Assembly (NCBI RefSeq): GCF_000238775.2 | Contig: NZ_AFEJ02000001.1 | Coordinates: forward strand, 2,232,001 to 2,296,000 | Source: Acaryochloris sp. CCMEE 5410 | GTDB taxonomy: Bacteria > Cyanobacteriota > Cyanobacteriia > Thermosynechococcales > Thermosynechococcaceae | Direction: 5' to 3' | DNA: 64,000 bases | In this document: positions 36,596-44,477 of the stretch, one piece after another | How the letters are laid out: each line of letters opens with the position of its first letter | How positions within the stretch are numbered: position 1 is the first letter of the stretch | Notes under the pieces: model-generated | The model's database searches: none | What the model saw: only the letters and a program-made list of their open reading frames with translations | Told to the model about the DNA's origin: nothing | Translations under genes and position numbers: made by a program

Positions 36596-37663
36596 GGCAC
36601 TGGTCTGTTAGCAGGATCTAGCTATAATGCTTCCGACGCAACCTAATGTAGATCAATGGAATGCCCATATTGTCTAAGCGAGAAGATCCTAAAGCGCGGC
36701 TTTGATAGCCTGCAAGATGGGACATTAGTCCAGCGATATCAGTGTAAGGATTGCAATCGGCGTTTCAACGAACGCACGGGTACCCCAATGGCTCGCTTAC
36801 GCACCGCTAGTTCAGTAGTGAGCTATGCCATCAAAGCTCGCACCGAAGGGATGGGTATTCGTGCTGCAGGTCGAACTTTCGGTAAATCTCATACCACCAT
36901 TATGCGTTGGGAAAAACGCCTAGCAGACCAAGCACAGAACTGGTCACCTCCCGCACCAGCAGCCTCTGATGTGACGGTAGAAGGGGATGAAGTTTACACG
37001 CGTGTAGGCAAAAATCTTCCCCCCAGCCAATCCCAGGGCTGGACCATCCATTTCCTTGAACGCGAAAGCCGCTATTGGTTGACAGCACAAGCTGGCCTCA
37101 AGGATGCACAACTTTTTGCAAATGGCGTTTACTCAGCTTGGGAGTGGGTCAAAGCCTGTGATGGGATTCGATGGTTTACCGATGGTGAGAGGCGTTATGG
37201 ACAAGAACTTTGGAAGCTCGCCAATGTCTATCTCAATGGTGAGGAGTGTCATCCTGACTATGGGCATCGCAAGGTTTGGCGAGAGGGGTTAGAAGTCGCG
37301 ATGAAAGTTAAAGGGTCTCAGGGGAATCGGCGAGTAGAGTGGGTGAAAGCAGAGCATCCCTTTACCGCTATCAGTCTAGGGTCTGAGGTCCATGCCAATC
37401 ATAATGAGGCTCACAATGCTGCCTTGAGGAGACGATGTAGTGCTTATCGAAGACGGCAGAATCTCTACGCTAAGAAGCGGTCGGGGTTACAGCGAGTGCT
37501 AGATGTACAACGCCTGATTCATAACTGGGTTAGACCCCATTGGGGGCTCAGTAAGCAGACCACACCAGCAATGGAGATGGGATTTTGTTCTCGTCCGTTG
37601 AGCACACTAGAACTCCTCACCAATAAAGGGTTTAGGTATGTGCCCTGTTAGTAGACCAGTGCC
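36596..37663 (+). mobile_element. IS1-type insertion sequence, intact copy, 1068 bp
   Basis: The ends GGCACTGGTCT and, inverted, AGACCAGTGCC form 11-bp perfect terminal repeats that run on imperfectly. The single transposase gene is intact. The flanks TAAATAA and TAAAATA are similar but do not form an exact target duplication. A second, inverted copy lies at 41616-42681. Confidence 0.88.
36656..37651 (+). CDS. IS1-type transposase, single open frame
   Basis: The 331-residue protein begins with a zinc-ribbon, CPYC and CKDC at residues 3 and 32, as in InsA. It continues with a helix-turn-helix (GIRAAGRTFGKSHTTIMRWEKRL) and then the InsB-like DDE core (VEGDEVYTRVG, WFTDGERRYGQEL, and the later HNEAHNAALRRRCSAYRRRQN). 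The insA-insB frameshift of classical IS1 is absent: this is the fused single-frame layout. The gene is undamaged and may be active. Its start has no strong ribosome site. Confidence 0.9.
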   Translation: MECPYCLSEKILKRGFDSLQDGTLVQRYQCKDCNRRFNERTGTPMARLRTASSVVSYAIKARTEGMGIRAAGRTFGKSHTTIMRWEKRLADQAQNWSPPAPAASDVTVEGDEVYTRVGKNLPPSQSQGWTIHFLERESRYWLTAQAGLKDAQLFANGVYSAWEWVKACDGIRWFTDGERRYGQELWKLANVYLNGEECHPDYGHRKVWREGLEVAMKVKGSQGNRRVEWVKAEHPFTAISLGSEVHANHNEAHNAALRRRCSAYRRRQNLYAKKRSGLQRVLDVQRLIHNWVRPHWGLSKQTTPAMEMGFCSRPLSTLELLTNKGFRYVPC

Positions 37664-37670
37664 TAAAATA

Positions 37671-37715
37671 AATGATCAGTTTTTTATGGCTAACAAACAA
37701 AAAAATCTGATCATT
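37671..37715. repeat. inverted repeat next to the IS1-type element
   Basis: Arms AATGATCAG and CTGATCATT flank a 27-base loop that itself starts with T6 and ends with A7, extending the stem to about 15 imperfect pairs. It lies 8 bp outside the right end of the IS copy. It may be a terminator or a MITE relic. Confidence 0.5.
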
Positions 37716-37832
37716 CTTTAAGTTCAGTTTTAAATGTATATTTTTTCTAAAAAATCCAAGCAATAAATATACAGCTATTCAGATAGAGCCAACAAAAACT
37801 TATATCTTTTCTTCTATTCTTAAAAAGTATTT

Positions 37833-39098
37833 ATGCTGCAATCCAATATCTTAAGACTTGCCCGTCAGGGTCAACCTGACGCCATCACCTATGCTCTCAA
37901 TCATGTGTTGCAAACCTTAGCTGTGACAGGGAGAGCAATTATTGAAGCTGAAAAAATTATTTTTATCATCCAAAAATCAGACGGAATTCCACCCAAAGCA
38001 CCTGTTGAGAAATACATTAAAAACTTCTTGCTACATCTTCAGATCCCCTTGATTAGACAAGTCGAAATTTATGCTAAGGATACCCCCACTCAATCCTTGC
38101 AGTGGTTTAGTCAGTTCTTAATTGAATCTTTAAACTCCGAACCCTCGAATGTCGGGTCATCCCAATCGACTGAGCAGAGCACTTCATTCCCCACTGCTGC
38201 CGCTGATTCGAAAGACAACGCCCCAGCGGATCCAGATGACACAACTCCCCGTGTTACTCCAGATACCAGCCCCCCTTGGAATACGCCAGCTGCTACAACG
38301 GACGTTCAAACACCAGATCCAGTTGACTTTGAGCAGTTACCTCAAGACTTACAACAACGCATCAAAGCAGCAGGGTTGAGGGCGGGTGAAACTCGGTCCT
38401 GGCAAGAAGCCCAGAAAATGTATAACAAAATCCCTAAGAATGTCTGTCGTCTGGGAGCCAAGGGCATTAGTCAATATAAACAAAATCACGACTGGAGCCA
38501 TAAAAAATCCCATGCCCACGGCGGATCTAGCAAGGCGAGGAATGGAGACTGGGAAGCCTCATCTGTAAATCGGGCACGGGGTCAGAAAAATATCACTCCC
38601 ACCGAAAAACAAAATATTGCCAAGGCCAAAGCAAAGATTAACTTCCAAGCAGGCACGAAGGTCGTTGCCACCCAGGCTGTTAAAGCTGGAAAGTCAGCTT
38701 TGGGATTTGAATTAGCTTTTAGTGGTCTGAATAATTTTGTGGCGGTTCAGCAAGGCCAAAAATCCGTTGAAGATGCCCTAGTAGATACGTTGAAAGCCTC
38801 TGCAACTGCTGCAGCAACAACGACCGTTGTCACAGGCGGTATTGTGGCCATTTCTATCGTCTTTCCCCCAGCAGGAGCCGCTTTTGCGACGGCTGCACCG
38901 GTACTGAAAATCGTCGGCAAGGTGAATTGCCTCAAGCGGGTGATCGGTATTTTGTCGGAGAGTGACAAGGTCGAAGGGGCCGATCAAATTCAGGCGTTAA
39001 TGGACTCCTACGGTTTGGATGAAAAGGAGCTGATCTACCGAGACTTGGTGATGGATGATGATCTGGCTAAATTAAAGCTCGATATGGGGATGTCCTAA
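37833..39098 (+). CDS. multi-domain protein with an HNH-like segment and a hydrophobic Ala-rich region (possible toxin)
   Basis: The 421-residue protein begins with a cyanobacterial domain of the pattern LxxARQGxPDAITYxLNxxLQ, followed by a YIKNFLLHLQIPLIRQVEIYAKD strand-helix (residues 1-100). I recall this domain from varied cyanobacterial signalling proteins. A Ser/Thr/Pro/Asp-rich linker (about 105-170) leads to a segment with H219, H223, H227-A-H229 and GGS, then N237-G-D-W240-E and N246-R-A-R-G. That spacing resembles the end of HNH-type nucleases in polymorphic toxins. The part from 315 to 360 is Ala/Thr-rich and hydrophobic (VVTGGIVAISIVFPPAGAAF). No ribosome site is visible before the ATG. 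A toxin role is inference; the neighbours are mobile elements and other toxin-like genes. Confidence 0.6.
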   Translation: MLQSNILRLARQGQPDAITYALNHVLQTLAVTGRAIIEAEKIIFIIQKSDGIPPKAPVEKYIKNFLLHLQIPLIRQVEIYAKDTPTQSLQWFSQFLIESLNSEPSNVGSSQSTEQSTSFPTAAADSKDNAPADPDDTTPRVTPDTSPPWNTPAATTDVQTPDPVDFEQLPQDLQQRIKAAGLRAGETRSWQEAQKMYNKIPKNVCRLGAKGISQYKQNHDWSHKKSHAHGGSSKARNGDWEASSVNRARGQKNITPTEKQNIAKAKAKINFQAGTKVVATQAVKAGKSALGFELAFSGLNNFVAVQQGQKSVEDALVDTLKASATAAATTTVVTGGIVAISIVFPPAGAAFATAAPVLKIVGKVNCLKRVIGILSESDKVEGADQIQALMDSYGLDEKELIYRDLVMDDDLAKLKLDMGMS

Positions 39099-39227
39099 AG
39101 CCTCTCCTTCACCAGAATGTTTCACGGCTGGATGTCCAACCCAATTGAACGAGCAGTGCTATCTAACGGATAGTGCTTCAGAATGGAACTATGCTTTGAA
39201 TGGATCATCTTTGTCGGCACCACGGCC

Positions 39228-39740
39228 ATGCCAAATTTACACGCCTCCCAATCTCCTGTTACCAACCTGCAGGGACGGATTGTGCAGATTAACTTGTCCG
39301 ATGGAGGTGTACCCAAACAGTCGGTTCCTAGCGTTCAGATTAACAAAGAGGGGCTGGTTGGTGACCGTCAACAGAATCTTAAACACCACGGTGGTCCAGA
39401 TCGAGCCGTTTGTTTATGGTCTGCAGAAATCATCGATATGCTGCAAGGGGAGGGGCATCCCATTGAACCAGGAGCTGCGGGAGAAAATATTACCGTGGCA
39501 GGTTTAGATTGGCAGCAGTTAATACCTGGAATTCAGCTGCAGTTAGGAGAGAGGGTGCGTTTAGAGATCACGGACTATGCTCAGCCTTGCCGCACAATTG
39601 CCCGCTACTTTAAACTCCGTCGCTATGGTCGTATTAGTCAAAAACGGAATCCGGGGATGAGTCGGCTTTATGCCAAAGTTTTAGAAGGTGGCTATGTGAG
39701 TGTAGGAGATAGTATTCATTGTCCTAACCATTGCTCCTAA
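39228..39740 (+). CDS. MOSC-domain protein (YiiM-like)
   Basis: The 170-residue protein is a MOSC domain. It has GRIVQINLSDGGVPKQSV, the INKEGLVGDRQQNLKHHGGPDRAVCLWS segment, GENITVAGLDWQQL, and AQPCRTIARYFKLRRYGRISQ with the conserved Cys. MOSC domains bind molybdenum cofactor or transfer sulfur to it; in standalone form they may help detoxify N-hydroxylated bases. The ATG at 39228 is preferred over the upstream 15-codon extension. Its last residues (from about 39727) lie within an IS630 fragment, so the true C-terminus may have been replaced. A diverged MOSC remnant lies 400 bp downstream. Confidence 0.82.
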   Translation: MPNLHASQSPVTNLQGRIVQINLSDGGVPKQSVPSVQINKEGLVGDRQQNLKHHGGPDRAVCLWSAEIIDMLQGEGHPIEPGAAGENITVAGLDWQQLIPGIQLQLGERVRLEITDYAQPCRTIARYFKLRRYGRISQKRNPGMSRLYAKVLEGGYVSVGDSIHCPNHCS

Positions 39741-40116
39741 AATTCATCTGGTGATGGACTGTTTAAACACTCATCAATCTGAGGCTGTTGTCCGCATTGC
39801 TGCTGAGCTAGAACCAGAGCCACTTGAGCTAGGAGAAAAAGGGAAATCGGGTATCCTCAAGTCGATGGCTACCCGAGCTGAAATTCTACAAGATCCTGCT
39901 CACCACCTGGTCGTGCATTTCACTCCCAGGCATTGTTCTTGGCTCAATCAGATTGAGATTTGGTTCAGTATACTTGTGCGAAAGCTATTGCGCCGCTCAA
40001 GCTTCAACAGTCAGGCTCAGCTCAAAACTCAAACATTGGAGTTTGTCGAATACTTCAACCGCACGATGGCAAAGCCTTTTAAATGGACCTATAAGGGGAA
40101 GCCATTGGCTGCTTGA
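39727..40116 (+). pseudogene. IS630 family transposase, C-terminal fragment
   Basis: The frame reads IAPKIHLVMDCLNTHQSEAVV, with the second catalytic Asp region, and then HFTPRHCSWLNQIEIWF with the catalytic Glu and YFNRTMAKPFKWTYKGKPL to a stop. The N-terminal half, including the helix-turn-helix and first Asp, is absent. It overlaps the MOSC gene end by 14 bp. No clear terminal repeats were found, so it is a broken element. Confidence 0.85.
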
Positions 40117-40148
40117 ATAGTCGGTTTATTTACGCCATATAATACTAG

Positions 40149-40268
40149 TTGAAACTTTGTCGCTATGGTCGTATTAGCCAAAAAAGTTATCCAGGTACGA
40201 GCTGTCTTTATGCGAAAGTATTATCGATTGGCTCAATTAGTTCATTAACTGTGCTTGAATTGGCGTAA
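40149..40268 (+). pseudogene. remnant of a second MOSC-domain gene
   Basis: The frame codes for LKLCRYGRISQKSYPGTSC, then LYAKVLSIGSISS, which aligns with residues about 135-165 of the MOSC protein just upstream (FKLRRYGRISQKRNPGMSRL, then YAKVLEGGYVS). About two thirds of the residues match. It has no start or upstream part, and it ends with a stop 4 bp before the next gene's ATG. It is the tail of a diverged second copy. Confidence 0.8.
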
Positions 40269-40272
40269 TAAT

Positions 40273-41067
40273 ATGAATCAGGTTTCCATTAAAGATGTCC
40301 CTCGAAATATGAGACGAACAGGGATGTTCCTTTTTCGAAGTGCATTTATGGAAGCTTTACATCATGAAAAGCCCATGTGTGTAGTACATGCAGCTCATGC
40401 GGCCGAAATTTTGTTAAAAGCTCGAATAGCTCAAGAACATCCCCTCCTAATTTTTTCAAAATTACCCAAGGCATCTCCTACCAAAGACACTCTTACGCTG
40501 ATAGATTTGCTAGAGAACGGTCGTACTCTGTCATATGAAGAGTTACCTAATCAACTATGGGCAACTACGGGAATTAGAATTGATAAAGTCGAACAGTACC
40601 GTGCATTTGGTAGGCTAAGAAACCAAATTATTCACTTGTCGCTGGTAAATGCTGACACGAGAGAAGATGAGTTAACGATACGCTATTCACTCGAAGTGTT
40701 AGATCCTTTAGTAGAGAGCTTTTGGGGAAAGTCTGTAATTGACTTTATAACAAACGATCCCTATTATGCTGACGATGTTTATTCAGGATCATTAGAACAG
40801 TCGATCAGAAATTTTTTTGAAATAGACCAGCGATTAAGACGATTATTGGGGGATGCTAGTAAACGAGCATGGGAGCACTTGAACGCACACTTAAATGGAA
40901 GCTATAAAGATGCAACTGATGAAGAATGGGAAAGGTGGAATCAGTCTAAGACTAGTGAAGATTGGGAAGCTGAGTATGAAAGTTTTCTAATGTCACAGCC
41001 TGAGAATCAAGCCAAACAGCAAGCGGAAGATGCAGCTCATTGGAATGCCTTTCTTGATTCTTTCTAG
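40273..41067 (+). CDS. HEPN-like protein, putative ribonuclease or toxin
   Basis: The 264-residue protein starts with a helical section (SAFMEALHHEKPMCVVHAAHAAEILLKARIAQEHPLLIF is its description over several helices). After it comes RLRNQIIHLS, in which R116 and H121 form the R-x4-H motif of HEPN RNase domains. The hydrophobic helix-rich N-terminal 150 residues fit a HEPN fold, often found in toxin and phage-defence genes. The C-terminal part is charged and helical, rich in Glu, Trp and Asp. The ATG at 40273 is preferred; an upstream frame of six codons is not needed. A perfect 40-bp palindrome lies immediately after the stop. Partner genes (such as a nucleotidyltransferase antitoxin) are not next to it. 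Confidence 0.65.
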   Translation: MNQVSIKDVPRNMRRTGMFLFRSAFMEALHHEKPMCVVHAAHAAEILLKARIAQEHPLLIFSKLPKASPTKDTLTLIDLLENGRTLSYEELPNQLWATTGIRIDKVEQYRAFGRLRNQIIHLSLVNADTREDELTIRYSLEVLDPLVESFWGKSVIDFITNDPYYADDVYSGSLEQSIRNFFEIDQRLRRLLGDASKRAWEHLNAHLNGSYKDATDEEWERWNQSKTSEDWEAEYESFLMSQPENQAKQQAEDAAHWNAFLDSF

Positions 41068-41116
41068 GTTGTTTCCCACATATCAATATTGATATGTGGG
41101 AAACAACTTTTGATTT
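41068..41116 (+). terminator. terminator formed by a perfect 40-bp palindrome
   Basis: Positions 41068-41107 read the same on both strands (centre ATAT of TCAATATTGA). They begin directly after the stop codon of the HEPN-like gene and are followed by TTTTGATTTT. It would fold into a long hairpin in RNA, and would terminate in the plus direction. Confidence 0.75.
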
Positions 41117-41265
41117 TGTATAGCAGGAAGGCTAACCAAAAGCATGCAGTGGATGATTGAATGCTTATGATATTTTCCCAAAATTACTCGTCGCCGCTGA
41201 TGGAAATCTTTGGCAAGTTTCAATGTGGACAAACCAATGATTAGATTTTTTATTTCGACCAATAG

Positions 41266-41533
41266 TTATGGGAAATATCGATATATCTCCTTGCGATGGA
41301 GAATTTGGACAAAATTAACTACATTATCGCGATAGGTTAAACCAATACGATGGAGAATATCGTCGTATATGGTAGTAACCTTTCTGTGCTTTTAATTTTT
41401 TGATGTTGCTCAGGTTTTGCAAATTACCTTCACTCTCAACATCTTCAATAACTGACTTTACCTTGGCCAGTAGCGCTTTATTTTGAATCTTCGCTAGATC
41501 TTTCGCAAAGCTTTTTCTGAATTCGACTTGCAC
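41266..41533 (-). pseudogene. RelE/ParE-type toxin, frameshifted
   Basis: The GTG start begins MQVEFRKSFAKDLAKIQNKA, and the frame continues through NLSNIKKLKAQKGYYHIRR, then ends early at 41324. The C-terminal part of the toxin is present in another frame: DNVVNFVQILHRKEIYRYFP to a stop at 41266. A frameshift near 41370-41385 breaks the gene inside the region coding for the central beta-strand. Its family role is mRNA cleavage at the ribosome, but this copy should be inactive. The gene directly follows the broken antitoxin gene, with 2 bp between stop and start. Confidence 0.85.
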
Positions 41534-41608
41534 CCTTATGTCTCCAGAACCTGGAAAATAGAGGCTCGATCAACTCTCTCGCTGTTTTCGCCTTCGGTGA
41601 TTGCCTGG

Positions 41609-41615
41609 GTTAATG
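41609..41615 (+). repeat. 7-bp target duplication of IS1-type copy 2
   Basis: GTTAATG occurs at 41609-41615 and again at 42682-42688, directly outside both ends of the element. Confidence 0.9.
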
Positions 41616-42681
41616 GGCACTGGTCTACTAACAGGGCACATACCTAAACCCTTTATTGGTGAGGAGTTCTAGTGTGCTCAACGGACGAGAACAAAATCCC
41701 ATCTCCATTGCTGGTGTGGTCTGCTTACTGAGCCCCCAATGGGGTCTAACCCAGTTATGAATCAGGCGTTGTACATCTAGCACTCGCTGTAACCCCGACC
41801 GCTTCTTAGCGTAGAGATTCTGCCGTCTTCGATAAGCACTACATCGTCTCCTCAAGGCAGCATTGTGAGCCTCATTATGATTGGCATGGACCTCAGACCC
41901 TAGACTGATAGCGGTAAAGGGATGCTCTGCTTTCACCCACTCTACTCGCCGATTCCCCTGAGACCCTTTAACTTTCATCGCGACTTCTAACCCTCTCGCC
42001 AAACCTTGCGATGCCCATAGTCAGGATGACACTCCTCACCATTGAGATAGACATTGGCGAGCTTCCAAAGTTCTTGTCCATAACGCCTCTCACCATCGGT
42101 AAACCATCGAATCCCATCACAGGCTTTGACCCACTCCCAAGCTGAGTAAACGCCATTTGCAAAAAGTTGTGCATCCTTGAGGCCAGCTTGTGCTGTCAAC
42201 CAATAGCGGCTTTCGCGTTCAAGGAAATGGATGGTCCAGCCCTGGGATTGGCTGGGGGGAAGATTTTGCCTACACGCGTGTAAACTTCATCCCCTTCTAC
42301 CGTCACATCAGAGGCTGCTGGTGCGGGAGGTGACCAGTTCTGTGCTTGGTCTGCTAGGCGTTTTTCCCAACGCATAATGGTGGTATGAGATTTACCGAAA
42401 GTTCGACCTGCAGCACGAATACCCATCCCTTCGGTGCGAGCTTTGATGGCATAGCTCACTACTGAACTAGCGGTGCGTAAGCGAGCCATTGGGGTACCCG
42501 TGCGTTCGTTGAAACGCCGATTGCAATCCTTACACTGATATCGCTGGACTAATGTCCCATCTTGCAGGCTATCAAAGCCGCGCTTTAGGATCTTCTCGCT
42601 TAGACAATATGGGCATTCCATTGATCTACATTAGGTTGCGTCGGAAGCATTATAGCTAGATCCTGCTAACAGACCAGTGCC
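41616..42681 (-). mobile_element. IS1-type insertion sequence, decayed copy, 1066 bp
   Basis: The element has the same ends as that at 36596-37663 but in reverse orientation, and an exact 7-bp target duplication. Its transposase gene carries two single-base deletions, which also account for the 2-bp difference in length. It sits inside the antitoxin gene. Confidence 0.92.
41628..42621 (-). pseudogene. IS1-type transposase, two frameshifts
   Basis: The sequence is nearly identical to the intact copy (36656-37651). One A is missing from a run of five A near 42270 (after VEGDEVYTRVG), and one G from a run of four G near 41995 (in the WREGLEVAM region). The gene is split into three frames and cannot give an active protein. 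The second half, after the last deletion, is unchanged. Confidence 0.92.
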
Positions 42682-42702
42682 GTTAATGCTATATCTTCAA
42701 TA

Positions 42703-42812
42703 GACCTCTTGCAATATTCGTTCCATGATGTGCTACTAACTCAATTTATGCTGCGATCTGACTTGGGTTTTTAGTTCGCTACCATATCGTTAGCTGAATT
42801 ATGCAAGAGGTC
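42703..42812. mobile_element. 110-bp MITE with IS630-type TA target site
   Basis: Terminal repeats start GACCTCTTGCA and end TGCAAGAGGTC, 11 bp perfect with a few more matches inside. TA lies outside each end (42701-42702 and 42813-42814). The inside has no coding capacity. Its removal with one TA restores the reading frame of the antitoxin. The TA target suggests mobilisation by an IS630-type transposase. Confidence 0.88.
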
Positions 42813-42936
42813 TAATGATGTCTGTCAGAAAACCAGAGATTTCTTCTCGGTTGTCTTGGAGTAATTCGACAATTGCAGTTTTTACAATTTCTTTGAGTTG
42901 ATCTGGGTTTAAAACAGTTTCAGACATCGTATACCT

Positions 42937-44102
42937 CAGGGCTGTTTTAAGTTAGCAGCGAAAAAATAATATCGACCCGATTAGCAAGCTTAGTCATCGC
43001 GGTTTTGAGGGATTGATAGTCGTTTAGCCGCAGGATATTAATCCCAATAGTTCTAAGCACTGACCAATTGAGCAGTGCTTGTTCATCTTCGAGTCGATAA
43101 TCATCTTCGCCAAAAACAACATCCTTCGGCCAATGCAACCGATTTTCAATGCCCCAATGTTCTCGGACCAGAGATTGCCAATGATGGGGTGAGGTGGCAG
43201 CTGAACTGATGTAATAGGCGGTGTTGTGATACTCCTTTCCTTTGCTTTGTGCCCCATCGTTGGACACAAAGCACAGAGCGAATTGCTGTCCATTCTTGTA
43301 GGGCTATGCCGACAGGCTCATAAACCTGTATACACCGATGTTCATCTCGTCCTCTACTTTGGGCGGAGTGGATGTGCTCAGCCATGGGTTTAAGACACTC
43401 AAAGTAAGTCTGGAGGTGGTCGTAAAGTCTTCCCTGATTGGATTTGACCGCCACAAGATAGTCGTTACCCGAGGCCACAATCTTCTCAAGTGTTTTTTGG
43501 GCGTGTAAGGCATCCATGGTAATCAGCAAGCCATCGAGTTGAAGGGTTTCCAACAAAGCCTGGACGACTTTGATTTCGCTATTATCCTCCTGAGTGAGGG
43601 CTTCGAGCTTGAGGGTGGTGCCTGCTTCCACCGCAAATAAACTCACCAACCCTACAAAACGCTGCTTCCCCTTGGCATCTGTCAGCCCCTGACGAATCCG
43701 TTTGCCATCAATGGAGGCTGCATAATTATCGGGAGAGTGAGTCTGGGCTTTCGAGAGCATCCATGCTTCAAATTGGTGGCTCAACGCTTGGAAGTCAAGC
43801 CCCTTCATCACTCGACGAAAGGTACAGTGAGACGGAACTTCGAGGCTCTCAAGCCCCAATAGCTCACTTAAAGGCTGGCGATAATCGCTCACAAAGGTTT
43901 CTAACGGACGGTACCCTTGATATCCAGCAAGCATGCCCATCACCATCAATAGCAACAGCAGCCATAACGGATGAATACGGCCATGGGCACTGCGGAAATC
44001 CGGGACTTGCTTCAAAGTATCGATTAGATGGCTCATCGGTCTCTCTACTGTTGGTCAGTAGAACCATCCTATTTTTTCTAGGAGGAACGTAAAACAACCC
44101 TG
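42937..44102 (-). mobile_element. ISAs1 family insertion sequence, 1166 bp
   Basis: The ends CAGGGCTGTTTTA and (inverted) CAGGGTTGTTTTA form imperfect terminal repeats. The 10-bp direct repeat TCGTATACCT lies outside both (42927-42936 and 44103-44112). The one transposase gene is frameshifted. It is inserted directly before the ATG of the decayed antitoxin gene. Confidence 0.92.
42947..44036 (-). pseudogene. ISAs1 family transposase, frameshifted
   Basis: The first frame (43146-44036) starts MSHLIDTLKQVPDFRSAHG, then has the DDE core: the AASIDGKRIRQGLTDAKGK region with the first Asp, LDGLLITMDALHAQKTLEKIV with the second Asp, and VKSNQGRLYDHLQ. A single-base change near 43240-43265 moves it out of frame after VLCVQRWGTKQ. 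The rest, KEYHNTAYYISS, then REHWGIENRLHWPKDVVFGED with the catalytic Glu region, lies in a second frame (42947 to about 43260). It is a pseudogene. Confidence 0.9.
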
Positions 44103-44130
44103 TCGTATACCTTGTTTGTCTAATTAAGTC

Positions 44131-44439
44131 ATGATAATCATCACTGGAAAGATAAAAGTTCAATCTTCTGAAGAGTTGGCTAGAGTCAAGGAAGTACTGA
44201 TACGTCGTGCCCAGAAAAGCCGCACAGACAAAGGCAATATCGAATATATTTTCTCTCAGAATCTCGAAGATCCAACCGAGATTATTCTCATCGAGAAATG
44301 GACTGACCTCGCATCCCTCCAGGAACATCTGCAAATCCCTGATGAAGAATTCTCCACAATCATCGGCTCAGCCCTGATTGAGCGAGCAGTCGTTCTTTCC
44401 CATGAAGCGACAGCAGAGCGGACGCTCTTAGAACGGTAA
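44131..44439 (+). CDS. antibiotic biosynthesis monooxygenase (ABM/YgiN-like) domain protein
   Basis: The 102-residue protein is one ABM dimeric alpha-beta barrel domain. The pattern is MIIITGKIKVQSSEELARVKEVL, NIEYIFSQNLEDPTEIILIEKWTDLASLQEHLQ, and the later IGSALIERAVV. Family members oxidise quinols or aromatic compounds without a cofactor, or act as heme-degrading or structural proteins. The substrate is unknown. It starts 19 bp after the target duplication of ISAs1, so its native upstream DNA has been replaced by the element. Confidence 0.82.
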   Translation: MIIITGKIKVQSSEELARVKEVLIRRAQKSRTDKGNIEYIFSQNLEDPTEIILIEKWTDLASLQEHLQIPDEEFSTIIGSALIERAVVLSHEATAERTLLER

Positions 44440-44477
44440 GTCCCCCCCTTTCTGCAAGACAAACGCAATCGAGAACA

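Larger units (their letters stand above)
41536..42927 (-). pseudogene. antitoxin gene of the RelE-type toxin, split by two elements
   Basis: The 5' part (42815-42927) codes for MSETVLNPDQLKEIVKTAIV and on to FLTDI. The 3' part (41536-41608) codes for QAITEGENSERVDRASIF and a short tail before the stop. Between them lie a MITE (42703-42812, TA target) and an IS1-type element (41616-42681, 7-bp duplication GTTAATG). Removing both with their duplicated bases gives a clean 68-codon frame (207 bp) without a stop. The DQLKxIxxxAxxE and EDIALxxAIxEG layout is that of antitoxins next to RelE-type toxins. ISAs1 is inserted immediately before the ATG, so the promoter is also cut off. Confidence 0.85.

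Noticed and set aside
41068-41107. The 40-bp palindrome as a telomere-resolution or integration site
   Set aside because: There is no resolvase or integrase gene near it; its position right after a stop and the T-rich run are those of a terminator.
36596-42681. A composite transposon formed by the two IS1-type copies
   Set aside because: There is no common target duplication outside the pair, and copy 2 has its own duplication, which shows it came in by itself.
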